64,000 bases of DNA from Roseomonas acroporae (GTDB lineage Bacteria; Pseudomonadota; Alphaproteobacteria; Acetobacterales; Acetobacteraceae), in assembly GCF_023223525.1 (NCBI RefSeq), contig NZ_JALPRX010000023.1, positions 62,001 to 126,000 of the forward strand. Direction: 5' to 3'. This document shows positions 11,939 through 24,413 of this stretch, piece by piece. The translations under genes were made by a program, and so were the position numbers. Position 1 is the first letter of the stretch; each line of letters opens with the position of its first letter. Below the pieces are notes generated by a model. The model was given only the letters and a program-made list of their open reading frames with translations. It made no database searches and had not been told where the DNA came from.

Positions 11939-13312
11939 TCACCGGCCGAGCCGTCTCGCCGCGACCAGGCAGCACGCCGCCACCATCGCCCCCGCGACGC
12001 CCAGCGCCGGCATGCCCCCGAGGTGCAGCGCCACCCCGCCCAGCGCCGCCCCCGTCGCCTGCCCCAGCGACAGGGCGGCGGCGTTGAAGGCCAGCGCCAC
12101 GCCGCGCGCCTCGCCCGCCAGCCCGACCAGCCGCGCCTGCACCAGCGGCGCCAGCGCGAACAGGCTGCCGGAGCTGAACACCAGCACCACGCACTGCGCC
12201 AGGGTGGCGAGGCCGGTGCCGTCCGCCGCGCCGCCCAGCAGCGCCGCATGCGCCAGCAGCGCCGCGAGCAGCGTCGCCACCAGCACCGCCGCCGCGCCGA
12301 AGCGCCCCCGGTCGGCCAGGCGGGCCCCGAGCGGCAGCGCCACCAGCGACACCACGCCGGCGAGCACCTGCATCATCGCCACCTGGGCGCCGGTCAGGCC
12401 GGACACCCGGTTCACCGCCGGGCCGATATAGGCGGTGACGCAGAAGCCGGCGGCGAAGGCGGTGTAGGTGACCAGCAGCGCCCCCCGGATGCCCGGCCGG
12501 CGCAGCACAGAAAGCCGCGGCGCGCCGCGCGGCTCGCCGGGCAGCGCCGGCAGCAGCAGCCGCACGCCGAGCCCGGCCAGGATGGCGATGATGCCGGTGA
12601 AGGCGAAGGTGCCGCGCCAGCCCAGCGTGCCGCCGATCACCGAGCCCATCGGGATGCCGAACAGCAGCGCCACGGTGGTGCCGGAGATCACCGTGGCCAG
12701 CGCCCGGCCGCGCCGCGCCGGCGCCGCCAGGGTGGCGGCGGCGGCGGAGGCGGCCGGGATCACCGTCGCCGCCACCGCGCCCGAGAGCATGCGCAGCAGG
12801 AACAGCGCCGCGAAGGAGGGGACGACGGCGGTGAGCAGGTTCAGCGCGCCGAGCAGCAGCAGGGCCGCGGTCAGCAGCGTCCGGCGCGGCACCCAGGCGG
12901 TGCGCGCCGCGACCGGCGGGGCCGAGAGCGCGAAGACCAGGGCGAAGGCGGTGGCGAGCTGCCCCGCCTGCGCCACCGGCACGCCGAGGTCGTGCGCCAT
13001 CTCGCCCAGCACGCCGGAGAAGGCGAAGGTCTGGGTCGCGGTCGCGAAGGAGGCGAGGGCGAGCACCGGAATCCGGCGCTCGGCGGGGGAGGGCGGCGGC
13101 GCGGCGCCGCCGCCCAGGGGGACGCCGGGGGGGACTCCGGGGGGAACGCCGGGGGGGACGCCCAGGGGGACTCCGGGGGGGACGCCGCCCGGAGCGGGAG
13201 CCTGACCGGCGCCGGGACCCTCGACGGGGCGGCCGGCCGCCGGTCCCGGTCCTGCCCCGGCTCCGGCACCGGCACCGGCCCGCCGCGGCCCGGTCGGATC
13301 CTCCGGTGCCAC
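11939..13312 (-). CDS. MFS transporter, drug/sugar-efflux type (DHA1/AraJ-like)
   Basis: 457 residues with about 12 membrane segments from residue ~80. The typical motif after segment 2 and the AraJ-like run LATVISGTTVALLFGIPMGS mark the DHA1 efflux group. The first ~75 residues are a Pro/Gly/Ala-rich tail including six four-residue repeats (G/L-V-P-P) coded by 12-bp units at 13116-13188. The GTG start lies 10 bp after the stop of the lipoprotein gene upstream, with GAGGG between them, so the two are probably co-transcribed. The substrate is unknown. Confidence 0.85.
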   Translation of the reverse strand: MAPEDPTGPRRAGAGAGAGAGPGPAAGRPVEGPGAGQAPAPGGVPPGVPLGVPPGVPPGVPPGVPLGGGAAPPPSPAERRIPVLALASFATATQTFAFSGVLGEMAHDLGVPVAQAGQLATAFALVFALSAPPVAARTAWVPRRTLLTAALLLLGALNLLTAVVPSFAALFLLRMLSGAVAATVIPAASAAAATLAAPARRGRALATVISGTTVALLFGIPMGSVIGGTLGWRGTFAFTGIIAILAGLGVRLLLPALPGEPRGAPRLSVLRRPGIRGALLVTYTAFAAGFCVTAYIGPAVNRVSGLTGAQVAMMQVLAGVVSLVALPLGARLADRGRFGAAAVLVATLLAALLAHAALLGGAADGTGLATLAQCVVLVFSSGSLFALAPLVQARLVGLAGEARGVALAFNAAALSLGQATGAALGGVALHLGGMPALGVAGAMVAACCLVAARRLGR

Positions 13313-13322
13313 GGCGCCGCCC

Positions 13323-13865
13323 TCAGCGCGGCCCGCGCCGGCGGTTCAGGGCGAGCTGCTCGGGCGTGAGCTGGAAGCCGACCAGCACCGTGTAGTCCTC
13401 CGCCTGGTGGCGGTCGCCGAGCGGCAGGCGGATGGTCATCGAATCGGTCCGTACGGTGGTGCGCGTGGTGTTGGCGCCGAATCGCACCGTCGTCACGGTG
13501 GGCTGCTTGTCGAGGATGCGCCGCTCGTCGCGCCCGGTCACGGCGATGAAGTAGGGCAGGTCGGCGGTGCGGCCCTCGGCGGCGGGGCCGCGCTCGGCCT
13601 CGATCGCGACCGAGAGGGTCACGTTCAGGGCTTCGCGGCCGCGGCCGGCATAGTCGCACTGGCCGCTGACGCCCACCATGCGGCCATCCACCTGCATGGC
13701 GGTCAGGTCCTGGCCGCCGCCCGGGCGGAACTGGGTCAGGTCGGCGGCGTCGGCCAGGATGGCGATGCGCGGGCAGCGCGCCGGCAGCAGCGAGGCGTCG
13801 CCGCAGCCGCCCAGCAGGGCCAGCGCGCCCAGCAGCGGCAGCGCCGCGCCCGCCTTCGTCGCCAT
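13323..13865 (-). CDS. hypothetical lipoprotein
   Basis: 180 residues from this start. The N-terminus ATKAGAALPLLGALALLGGC gives a lipobox-like LLGGC, so it is probably lipid-anchored. The mature part is beta-rich with repeated short hydrophobic strands (VDGRMVGVSGQCDYAG, FIAVTGRDERRILDKQP) and resembles no family I can name. An alternative in-frame ATG at 14021 has a better ribosome site (GGGGAAG five bases before) and would add 52 residues, partly coded by three 12-bp repeats; that form would bury the signal peptide. It lies just upstream of the MFS gene on the same strand. Confidence 0.7.
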   Translation of the reverse strand: MATKAGAALPLLGALALLGGCGDASLLPARCPRIAILADAADLTQFRPGGGQDLTAMQVDGRMVGVSGQCDYAGRGREALNVTLSVAIEAERGPAAEGRTADLPYFIAVTGRDERRILDKQPTVTTVRFGANTTRTTVRTDSMTIRLPLGDRHQAEDYTVLVGFQLTPEQLALNRRRGPR

Positions 13866-14268
13866 CCGCGTGCCCGTCGGCGTGACCGTCGGCGTACCCG
13901 GGGGGGGCCGGCGCGCCGTCAGCGACCGGCAGGCGAACGCCGCCGCGCGGGACAGGGCGCCCCGGCCGGCCCGCGCCAACGCCCGCGGGGTGGCACCCGG
14001 CTGAACAAACGCTCGGCGCATTCCATCTTCCCCTTTGCCCCCTCGGCGGGCGACCGGTAGTGTGCCGCCGCCTGATGGCACCTCGAACCGGGAACGGCAA
14101 CCCGGCCCTTCGGGGCTCGCCGCCCGCCTCGCACCGGCCGGGCCCGCCCGGCCGTCTCCCGGCCCGGCCTCCGGCCGGTTCCGTGACCGGTCCGAGGGAC
14201 CGGGGCGCGGTTTCCCCCGGCGGCACGACCACCTCTCTTGCCTGGCCGACCACAGCAGCCTGGACACG
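13866..14268. other. Divergent intergenic region, lipoprotein gene / ispH
   Basis: About 400 bp between two divergent genes. The part 13866-14021 may be coding if the lipoprotein starts at 14021; it holds three 12-bp direct repeats at 13869-13904. The rest must carry promoters for both directions, but no clear -35/-10 pair is visible in this GC-rich sequence. Confidence 0.5.
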
Positions 14269-15276
14269 ATGCCCTTCGACCCGACCGACCGCGCCGCCCC
14301 CGGCGGCGAGACCCCTGGCGACAGGACCCCCGGCGACCGTCCCGCCCTCACCGTCCTGCTCGCGGGGCCACGCGGTTTCTGCGCCGGGGTGGACCGGGCC
14401 ATCAAGATCGTGGAGGAGGCGATCCGCCGCTTCGGCGCGCCCGTCTACGTGCGCCACGAGATCGTCCACAACCGCTTCGTGGTGCAGACCCTGGAGCGCC
14501 AGGGCGCGGTGTTCGTCGAGGAGCTGGACGAGGTGCCGGCCGAGGCGCCGGTGGTGTTCTCCGCCCACGGCGTGCCCAAGGCGGTGCCGGCCGAGGCGAC
14601 GCGCCGCAACATGCTCTACCTCGACGCCACCTGCCCGCTGGTGAGCAAGGTCCACCGCGAGGTGGAGCGCCACCACGCCAGCCGCCGCCACATCCTGCTG
14701 ATCGGCCATGCCGGCCACCCGGAGGTGATCGGCACCATGGGCCAGCTCCCGCCCGGCGAGGTGACGCTGGTCGAGGATGCCGAGCAGGCCCGGACGGTGG
14801 AGCCGCCCGAGGGCGTGGAACTGGCCTTCACCACCCAGACCACCCTCTCCGTGGACGACACCGCGGAGATCGTCGAGATCCTGCGCGGCCGCTTCCCGGC
14901 GCTGGTCGGCCCCGCCAAGGAGGATATCTGCTACGCCACCACCAACCGGCAGGCGGCGGTCAAGGCGATCGCACCGCGCGCCGAGCTGATGGTGGTGGTG
15001 GGCGCGCCCAACTCCTCGAATTCGGTGCGGCTGCGCGAGGTGGCGCAGCGCGCCGGCTGCCCGCGCGCCATCATGGTGCAGCGCGGCGCCGAATTCGATC
15101 CGGCGATGGCCGACGGGCTCTCCGTGATCGGCATCACCGCCGGCGCCTCGGCGCCCGAGCTGCTGGTGGAGGAGGTGCTGGCCCGCCTCGCCGAGCGGTT
15201 CACGCTGAACATCGAGGAGGTGACGGTCGCCGAGGAGCGCATCACCTTCAAGCTGCCCGCCGCCCTCTCGGCATGA
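14269..15276 (+). CDS. ispH: 4-hydroxy-3-methylbut-2-enyl diphosphate reductase
   Basis: 335 residues. It is the last enzyme of the MEP isoprenoid pathway and reduces HMBPP to IPP and DMAPP with a 4Fe-4S cluster. The three cluster cysteines are in [25 protein letters not shown] and [11 protein letters not shown]. The catalytic region [10 protein letters not shown] and the family end ERITFKLPA are also seen. The first ~25 residues are a GD/P-rich leader with an irregular 12-15-bp repeat. The ATG at 14269 is the nearest plausible start; it has no clear ribosome site. thrB and rnhA follow on the same strand. Confidence 0.97.
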   Translation: MPFDPTDRAAPGGETPGDRTPGDRPALTVLLAGPRGFCAGVDRAIKIVEEAIRRFGAPVYVRHEIVHNRFVVQTLERQGAVFVEELDEVPAEAPVVFSAHGVPKAVPAEATRRNMLYLDATCPLVSKVHREVERHHASRRHILLIGHAGHPEVIGTMGQLPPGEVTLVEDAEQARTVEPPEGVELAFTTQTTLSVDDTAEIVEILRGRFPALVGPAKEDICYATTNRQAAVKAIAPRAELMVVVGAPNSSNSVRLREVAQRAGCPRAIMVQRGAEFDPAMADGLSVIGITAGASAPELLVEEVLARLAERFTLNIEEVTVAEERITFKLPAALSA

Positions 15277-15335
15277 GGGCCGGCCGCATGGCGGGCCGCC
15301 TCCGGCGCCGGGTCCCGTAGGCCGGGACGGCAGGC

Positions 15336-16325
15336 ATGGCGGTCTACACCGAGGTCACCGACGAGGCGCTGCGCGCCTTCCTCGCCGACTACGCGCTGGG
15401 CGAGCTGATCGCCTTCCGCGGCATCGCGGAGGGGGTGGAGAACAGCAACTACGCGCTGCGCACCACGGCGGGCGACTTCATCCTGACGCTCTACGAGAAG
15501 CGGGTCGATCCGGCGGAGCTGCCCTGGTTCCTCGGGCTGATGCGCCACCTCGCCGCGCATGGCCTCGCCTGCCCCGAGCCGGTGGCGGGGCGGGACGGCG
15601 TCGCGCTGCGCCCGCTGGCCGGGCGGCCGGCGGCGGTCTGCACCTTCCTGCCCGGCGTCTGGCCGCGCCGGGTGCAGGTGGCGCATTGCCGCCCGCTCGG
15701 CGAGGCGCTGGCGGCGCTGCACGCGGCGGGCGAGGGCTACGACGCGGTGCGGCCGAACGGCCTCGGCCCCGCCGCCTGGGGCCCGCTGCTGGATCGCTGC
15801 CGGGCCCGCGGCGACGAGGCGAAGCCCGGCCTGGTCGCCGAGCTGGACGCGGCGCTGGCCGCCATCCTGCGCGACTGGCCGGGCGGCGGGGAGGGAGCGG
15901 CCGCCCTGCCGCGGGGGCAGATCCACGCCGACCTGTTCCCCGACAACGTGTTCTTCCTCGACGGCTCCGGTGCGCCGCGCGTCTCCGGCCTGATCGACTT
16001 CTACTTCGCCTGCACCGACCTGCTGGCCTACGACATCGCCGTCTGCCTCAACGCCTGGTGCTTCGAGCCGGACCTCTCCTTCAACGTCACCAAGGCGCGG
16101 GCGCTGCTGGCCGGCTACCAGTCGCGCCGCGCCCTCGCGCCGGCCGAGCGTGCGGCGCTGCCCGTGCTCTGTCGCGGCGCCGCGCTGCGCTTCCTGCTGA
16201 CGCGCCTCTACGACTGGACCGAGACGCCGCCCGGCGCGCTGGTCACGCGCAAGGACCCGCTGGAATACCTGCGCCGCCTGCGCTTCCACGAGACCGCCAC
16301 GGGACCCGGCGCCTATGGGCTCTGA
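15336..16325 (+). CDS. thrB: homoserine kinase type II (ThrB, APH fold)
   Basis: 329 residues. It phosphorylates homoserine in threonine biosynthesis. This is the alphaproteobacterial form related to aminoglycoside phosphotransferases, not the GHMP kinase. Signatures are [12 protein letters not shown] at the start, the nucleotide loop [18 protein letters not shown], and the catalytic loop [14 protein letters not shown] followed by [11 protein letters not shown]. It lies 59 bp after ispH and overlaps rnhA by 11 bp, the conserved ispH-thrB-rnhA order seen in many Alphaproteobacteria. Confidence 0.95.
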   Translation: MAVYTEVTDEALRAFLADYALGELIAFRGIAEGVENSNYALRTTAGDFILTLYEKRVDPAELPWFLGLMRHLAAHGLACPEPVAGRDGVALRPLAGRPAAVCTFLPGVWPRRVQVAHCRPLGEALAALHAAGEGYDAVRPNGLGPAAWGPLLDRCRARGDEAKPGLVAELDAALAAILRDWPGGGEGAAALPRGQIHADLFPDNVFFLDGSGAPRVSGLIDFYFACTDLLAYDIAVCLNAWCFEPDLSFNVTKARALLAGYQSRRALAPAERAALPVLCRGAALRFLLTRLYDWTETPPGALVTRKDPLEYLRRLRFHETATGPGAYGL

Positions 16326-16812
16326 CGTCGAGGAGGTCGGCCCGACCACCGGGGCGCCGGATGCCCCCGCGCCGGCGGCGCTGGTCGAGGTCTGGACCGA
16401 TGGCGGCTGCAAGCCCAACCCCGGCCCCGGCGGCTGGGCCGCGATCCTGCGCTTCGGCACGGCGGAGCGCGAGCTGTCCGGCGGCGATCCCGCCACCACC
16501 AACAACCGCATGGAGCTGACCGCGGCGGCCAGCGCGCTGGAGGCGCTGAAGCGCCCCTGCCGCGTCGTGCTGCACACGGACAGCGAGTACGTGCGCAACG
16601 GCGTCACCCGCTGGGTGAAGGGCTGGGTACGCAACGGCTGGCGCAACGCGGCGAAGGAGCCGGTGGCGAATTACGAGCTTTGGCAGCGCCTGCTGGCCGC
16701 TGCCAAGCCGCACCAGGTGGACTGGCGCTGGGTGCGCGGCCATGCCGGCGACCCGATGAACGAGCGCGCCGACCGGCTGGCCACCGAGGCACGGCAGTCG
16801 CTGCGGCGCTGA
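16315..16812 (+). CDS. rnhA: ribonuclease HI
   Basis: 165 residues. It cleaves the RNA strand of RNA-DNA hybrids. The metal-binding acids are in place: Asp29 ([15 protein letters not shown]), Glu67 (NNRMELTAA), Asp89 (LHTDSEYV) and the late Asp in NERADRLA, with the RGHAGDP loop. A 22-residue Ala/Pro-rich leader precedes the usual start of the fold. It begins within the last 11 bases of thrB, indicating coupled translation. Confidence 0.97.
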   Translation: MGSDVEEVGPTTGAPDAPAPAALVEVWTDGGCKPNPGPGGWAAILRFGTAERELSGGDPATTNNRMELTAAASALEALKRPCRVVLHTDSEYVRNGVTRWVKGWVRNGWRNAAKEPVANYELWQRLLAAAKPHQVDWRWVRGHAGDPMNERADRLATEARQSLRR

Positions 16813-16848
16813 GGGGCGGGACGGGAACACCCGCGCCGCCTTACCCGA

Positions 16849-16935
16849 GGGGTTTCCAAAGGGGCTTCGCCCTTTTGCGGATGGGTGCAGGGAAGGCGGC
16901 GCCTTCCCTGCCGGGGTCCGGGGCAGCGCCCCGAA
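16849..16935 (+). repeat. Dispersed palindromic repeat family 2, copy A
   Basis: An 87-bp element just after rnhA, starting GGGGTTTCCAAAGGGGCTTCGCCC and ending GGGGTCCGGGGCAGCGCCCCGAA. It contains three successive stem-loops. The middle one (16887-16911) is a perfect 11-bp stem, GCAGGGAAGGC with its complement and a GGC loop. The inverted copy at 60257-60340 keeps the flanks almost unchanged but has a different, still self-complementary, middle stem. It may act as a terminator between the convergent rnhA and MFS genes. Confidence 0.85.
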
Positions 16936-16966
16936 ATGCCCGCGCACCCGGCACGACAGCCCCCAC

Positions 16967-18238
16967 TCACGCCGCCTCGAACCGGTCCAGCCGGCGCAGC
17001 GCCGGGAACAGCCGCATCCACGCCGCCGCCACCAGCAGCGTGCCCACCCCGCCCAGCACCACCGCCGGCACCGCGCCCACCAGCGCCGCCAGCACCCCGC
17101 TCTCGAACTCGCCGAGCTGGTTCGAGGTGCCGACGAACAGCAGGTGCACCGCCGCCACCCGGCCGCGCAGCGCATCCGGCGTGTGGAGCTGCACCAGGGT
17201 CTGGCGCACCACCACGCTCACCACGTCCGCGCCCCCCAGCACCGCCAGCGCCAGCACCGAGAGCGGCACCGAGCGCGAGAGGCCGAACACCACCGTCGCG
17301 GCGCCGAACACGATCACGGCGGCGAACATGCAGGCCCCGGCCCGGCGCCGGATCGGGTAGCGGGCCAGCAGCAGGGAGACCGCCAGCGCCCCCATGGCCG
17401 GCGCCGCCCGCAGCAGGCCGAGGCCCCAGGGGCCGGCGCCCAGGATGTCCTGCGCGAAGATCGGCAGCATCGCCGTGGCGCCGCCGAGCAGCACCGCGAA
17501 CAGGTCGAGCGAGATGGCGCCGAGGATGGCCGGCTGCGAGCGGATGAAGGACAGGCCGCCGAACACCGCCGCCAGCGTCACCTTGTCGCGCGGCTTCGGC
17601 GCCTGCTCCAGCCGCACGCGGCGCATCGCCAGCGCGGCGGCGGCGAAGCAGGCGGCGCAGAGCGCGTAGACGAAGCCGCCGCCCAGCCCGTAGAGCAGGC
17701 CGCCGGCGGCCGGACCGAGGATGGTGACGGTCTGCTGCAGGGAGGCGGCGAGCGCCGCCGCGCGCGGGAACAGCCGGGCCGGCACCAGCGCCGGCAGCAG
17801 CGCCTGCACGCTCGGCCCCTCGAAGGCGCGCGCGGCGCCGAGCAGCGCGACCAGCCCGTAGATCAGCCCCGGCGTCAGCGCCCCGCGGAAGGAGGCGACG
17901 GCCAGCGCCAGGGTCGCGAGCGCCGCGATGCCCTGGCAGACCGAGGCGATGCGGCGCCGGTCGAAGCGGTCCACCACCTGCCCCGAGACGAAGACCAGCA
18001 GCGCCGTCGGCACGAATTGCGCGAGCCCCACCAGGCCGAGCGCGAGCGCGCTGTGGGTCAGCGCGTAGACCTGCCAGCCGACCGCGACCACCTGCATCTG
18101 GTTGGCGAACTGGGAAAGGCCCCGCGCGCCGAGGAAGCCGATCAGGCCGGGGTGGCGCAGCAGCCTCTCCCCGTCTCTCCCGGCATCGGGCCCGGCGACG
18201 GGCGTGGCTTCGGCGGCGGGCGTGGTGTCGGGCGGCAT
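16967..18238 (-). CDS. MFS transporter (enterobactin-exporter/MFS_3-like)
   Basis: 423 residues with about 12 membrane segments. The order SQFANQMQVVAVGWQVYALT, LVGLAQFVPTALLVFVSGQVVDRFDRRR and PLSVLALAVLGGADVVSVVVRQTLVQLHTPDALRGRV (in parts) is typical of the MFS_3/EntS-like group of exporters. The ATG at 18238 precedes a 25-residue soluble leader. It converges on rnhA and stands 155 bp downstream of the symporter-like gene. The substrate is unknown. Confidence 0.85.
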   Translation of the reverse strand: MPPDTTPAAEATPVAGPDAGRDGERLLRHPGLIGFLGARGLSQFANQMQVVAVGWQVYALTHSALALGLVGLAQFVPTALLVFVSGQVVDRFDRRRIASVCQGIAALATLALAVASFRGALTPGLIYGLVALLGAARAFEGPSVQALLPALVPARLFPRAAALAASLQQTVTILGPAAGGLLYGLGGGFVYALCAACFAAAALAMRRVRLEQAPKPRDKVTLAAVFGGLSFIRSQPAILGAISLDLFAVLLGGATAMLPIFAQDILGAGPWGLGLLRAAPAMGALAVSLLLARYPIRRRAGACMFAAVIVFGAATVVFGLSRSVPLSVLALAVLGGADVVSVVVRQTLVQLHTPDALRGRVAAVHLLFVGTSNQLGEFESGVLAALVGAVPAVVLGGVGTLLVAAAWMRLFPALRRLDRFEAA

Positions 18239-18393
18239 GCCCCCCGCCGCATAGCACCGGCCGGACGGCGCGTCTCGCCCGCCACCCGGCCGCATGGCAG
18301 GGCCGCCGTGCCGGCGGGCCGCACGCCGCCGTCGAGCCCCGGCCCGCCGCCGGGCGCCCCCCGGCCGGGAGGAGCGTCCCGGCGGACCTTGGC

Positions 18394-19371
18394 TCAGGCT
18401 CCCCGCCGCGCGGCGGCCGCCATGCCACCGCCTTCCAGCCGCCGCAGCAGCGCCGGCAGCAGCAGCGGCGAGAGGTAGATCGGGAACTGGCACAGCGCGA
18501 ACCAGAGCCAGGCCGTGCCCGGCAGCGCCCCTGCGGCCGCCGCGACCATCAGCCCTATGTTCCGCTGCGAGGCCACCACCGCCAGGGTCAGCGCCGGCAC
18601 CCGCCCCGCCCGCCGGAACAGCCGGGCCGTGCCCAGCAGCAGCGCCGCGAACACCGCGAAGGCCAGCGCCAGCAGCCCGGCGAAGGCCCATGGATCGGCC
18701 AGCGCCATCGGCGCCACCTCGCCCATCACCGCCGTCACGAAGACCAGCAGCACCAGGATGTTCAGCCCGTCCAGCGCCTCGCGCTCCCGCGCGATCGCGG
18801 CCGGGCCGAGCAGCCGCCGCAGCCCCAGCCCGAGCAGCACCGCGCCGCCCAGCATCGCGCCGAGCCGCAGCCCCAGCGCCAGCGGCGCGACCGCCAGCAC
18901 CCCGCCGAGCAGCACCCCCGAGAGCCCGGCCACCACGAAGGGCAGCAGCGCCGTGGCGGTGACCAGCACGACCAGCGCCAGCGTCGCGTCCAGCCCCATC
19001 AGCCCGGCCAGCGCCGGGGCGGCCATCATCGGCGAGGCGAGGCCCTGGAGCATCAGACCGAGGAACAGCCCCGGCGAGGACTCGCGCAGCCCGGCGAGCC
19101 CGGCCAGCCCCCGGCAGGCGAGCGGCACGCCGAGCGCCGTCCACAGCGTCGCCGCCAGGATCAGCCCGGGGCGGCGCAGATGCGCGCGCAGCGCCGCCAC
19201 ATCCACGCGCAGGAAGGAGAGGACCAGCAGCGCGAACACCGCCTCCGCCAGCCAGGGCCGCGCCAGCCGGCCCAGCGGCGGGCAGGCGACGCCGATCACC
19301 ACCAGCGCCGCCACGGCGCGCGTGCCCTGGCGCCCGAGCAGCGCCAGCGGCGTCCGGAGGAACGGTCCCAT
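18394..19371 (-). CDS. bile acid:sodium symporter family-like membrane protein
   Basis: 325 residues, almost entirely hydrophobic, with about ten membrane segments in two similar halves. The pattern resembles the SBF-like/bile acid:sodium symporter and arsenite-permease fold, for example SSPGLFLGLMLQGLASPMMAAPALAGL and the late ASQRNIGLMVAAAAGALPGTAWLW, where the RNIGL-type motif is characteristic. It ends 27 bp before no other minus-strand gene start and begins 26 bp after the tlyA stop, so tlyA and this gene may share a transcript. The substrate is unknown. Confidence 0.7.
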   Translation of the reverse strand: MGPFLRTPLALLGRQGTRAVAALVVIGVACPPLGRLARPWLAEAVFALLVLSFLRVDVAALRAHLRRPGLILAATLWTALGVPLACRGLAGLAGLRESSPGLFLGLMLQGLASPMMAAPALAGLMGLDATLALVVLVTATALLPFVVAGLSGVLLGGVLAVAPLALGLRLGAMLGGAVLLGLGLRRLLGPAAIAREREALDGLNILVLLVFVTAVMGEVAPMALADPWAFAGLLALAFAVFAALLLGTARLFRRAGRVPALTLAVVASQRNIGLMVAAAAGALPGTAWLWFALCQFPIYLSPLLLPALLRRLEGGGMAAAARRGA

Positions 19372-19397
19372 CGGTGCCGCCTTGTCCCGCCGCCGCC

Positions 19398-20153
19398 TCA
19401 GCCCGCCAGCCGCGCCGCGATCAGGAATTCCCGGTTGCCCTCCGGCCCCAGGATCGGGCTGGGCTCGATACCGAGCACGCGCCAGCCCGGCAGCCCGCCC
19501 CACCATTCCCGGATGCGGGCGCAGACCGCGTTGTGCACCCGCGCGTCGCGCACCACCCCGCCCTTGCCGACCTCGCCCGGCCCCGCCTCGAATTGCGGCT
19601 TGATCAGCGCGACGGCCCAGGCGCCGGGGGCGAGCAGCGCCAGCGGCGCCGGCAGCACGGTGCGCAGCCCGATGAAGCTCGCGTCGCAGACCAGCAGGCC
19701 GGCCGGCTCCGGCACCTGCGCCGAGTCGAGGTAGCGGGCATTGGTGCGCTCCAGCACGACGACGCGCGGGTCGTTGCGCAGGCTCCAGGCGAGCTGCCCG
19801 TGCCCGACATCCACCGCGTATACCCGGGCCGCGCCGTGCTTCAGCAGCACGTCCGTGAAGCCGCCCGTCGAGGCGCCGATGTCGAGCGCCGCGCGCCCCT
19901 CGGGCGAGAGGCCGAAATGCGCCAGCGCGTGCGCCAGCTTCACGCCGCCGCGCGAGACCCAGGGGTGGTCCTGCCCGCGCACCTCGATCGGCCGGTCGCA
20001 GGGGATGGCGACGCCGGGCTTGTCGATCCGCGCCTCGCCCGAGAACACCTTGCCGGCCAGGATCAGCGCCTGCGCCCGCGTGCGGCTCTCGGCGAGGCCG
20101 CGTTCCACCATCAGCTGGTCCGCGCGCTGCTTCACCGGCCCGTCCCTGCCCAT
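19398..20153 (-). CDS. tlyA: TlyA family RNA 2'-O-methyltransferase
   Basis: 251 residues. An N-terminal S4 RNA-binding domain (residues ~8-65, QRADQLMVERGLAESRTRAQ) is joined to an FtsJ-like Rossmann methyltransferase domain with the SAM loop ALDIGASTGGFTDVLL and the catalytic lysine motif LIKPQFEAG. Family members methylate rRNA cytidines and were first described as haemolysins. The ATG at 20153 has a GAGGG ribosome site. In many Alphaproteobacteria tlyA sits beside dxs, which is not the case here. Confidence 0.92.
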   Translation of the reverse strand: MGRDGPVKQRADQLMVERGLAESRTRAQALILAGKVFSGEARIDKPGVAIPCDRPIEVRGQDHPWVSRGGVKLAHALAHFGLSPEGRAALDIGASTGGFTDVLLKHGAARVYAVDVGHGQLAWSLRNDPRVVVLERTNARYLDSAQVPEPAGLLVCDASFIGLRTVLPAPLALLAPGAWAVALIKPQFEAGPGEVGKGGVVRDARVHNAVCARIREWWGGLPGWRVLGIEPSPILGPEGNREFLIAARLAG

Positions 20154-20359
20154 CGACCCTCGGCCCTTCCGTCGTCCGACACGAAAGTGAAGCACGGGCC
20201 GGCGGCGCGGACCATGTGGGCGCATGCGGCGGGCATGGCGGCGCCGTCCTGGCCGGCCCGCCCGCCAACTTTTCCCGCCGGCCGCCGTTCTGCCCGCCGG
20301 GGCGCCGTCGCCGCGAGGTGCGGCGGCGACCGTCGCCGAAGACGCGGGGAGGCGCGTTC

Positions 20360-20716
20360 ATGCACGGTCCACGACGTTCGCCGCTCGCCGTCCTGCCCGC
20401 CGCCCTTCTCCTGTTCCGCGCCGTGGCGGCCGCTGCGCAGGCCGCCGGCGGCGCCACGGGCGACGGCATCCTGGCGCCGCGGGCCGAGCCGCCGCCCGCG
20501 CCCGGCATGGTGGTGACGCCGCCGGGCTCCCCGGAGCCGCCGCCCGCTTCCATGACCGTGACGCCCGGCCCTTCGCGGGAACCGCCCCCGGCGCCCGGCG
20601 CGCGCCGGCCGGCGCCGGAGGGGCCCGGCGCGCCGCCGCCCGGAACGCCGCCTCCCGCGGGAACGGGCACGGCCCCGGCGCCACGGGGACCCGGCGGGGA
20701 GGCTCCGGCGCGCTGA
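20360..20716 (+). CDS. small secreted proline-rich protein, hypothetical
   Basis: 118 residues. A signal peptide (RRSPLAVLPAALLLFRAVAAAAQA) is followed by a mature part of about 90 residues made of Pro, Gly, Ala, Glu and Thr, with loose repeats of the type VTPPGSPEPPPA and VTPGPSREPPPA. GGGGAGG seven bases upstream supports the start. No domain is seen. Low-complexity composition in GC-rich DNA makes this a moderate call; the signal peptide and ribosome site favour a real gene. Confidence 0.55.
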   Translation: MHGPRRSPLAVLPAALLLFRAVAAAAQAAGGATGDGILAPRAEPPPAPGMVVTPPGSPEPPPASMTVTPGPSREPPPAPGARRPAPEGPGAPPPGTPPPAGTGTAPAPRGPGGEAPAR

Positions 20717-20913
20717 GGCCGACGCGGATATCCGGATACCCCCTTCGGGGGACAACCCGCCCGGGTGCCGCCTGGTCTCCCGGCGCCGGCACGGAACCGC
20801 GATTCCGGGCCGCCCCGCGGCGCAGCCGCCGCGTCGGCGGGGCAGGGCGCCCGGCGGGGATCGGCCCTACGGCGAACCGCGCTCCGGTTGGGGCCGCGGT
20901 TCGCTGTCGCTCG

Positions 20914-20968
20914 TTGTTCCCGGCGCGGATTCACGCCGCCGGGCGTGTCCGCCCGTCGGCGATCCGCT

Positions 20969-20972
<4 letters not shown>
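20914..20972 (-). repeat. Dispersed intergenic repeat family 3, copy B
   Basis: Read on the minus strand this runs GGTAGAGCGGATCGCCG, a GGGCG/CGCCC hairpin, then GGCGTGAATCCGCGCCGGGAACA. It closely matches copy A at 10635-10693. It begins at the very stop codon of the cyclase/AAA gene, so the element is placed directly at a 3' end. Confidence 0.6.
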
Positions 20973-24199
<3,227 letters not shown>

Positions 24200-24413
24200 G
24201 CAGTTGCGGAACGGCACGGACAGGGTAACATTGCGTGACACGGTGCGAAACGAGGCATTCGTCGCGCGGCGGCGCGCCCGCGTGTCCGCGCCGAACCGCC
24301 GCGTCCGGCTTCCCGCGCCGGGCCGGTTCTGCTCCTTTCCGCGTCTGGCCGTCGCTTCTCTTCTTCCCGCGCCTGGCCGGCGCGAAGGCCCTCCCGGCCG
24401 GGGAGTTCACGCC

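Noticed and set aside
13116-13188. Regular repeats that might be taken for a CRISPR array
   Set aside because: The units are 12 bp, without spacers, and stay in frame inside a protein-coding gene; no cas genes are in the window.
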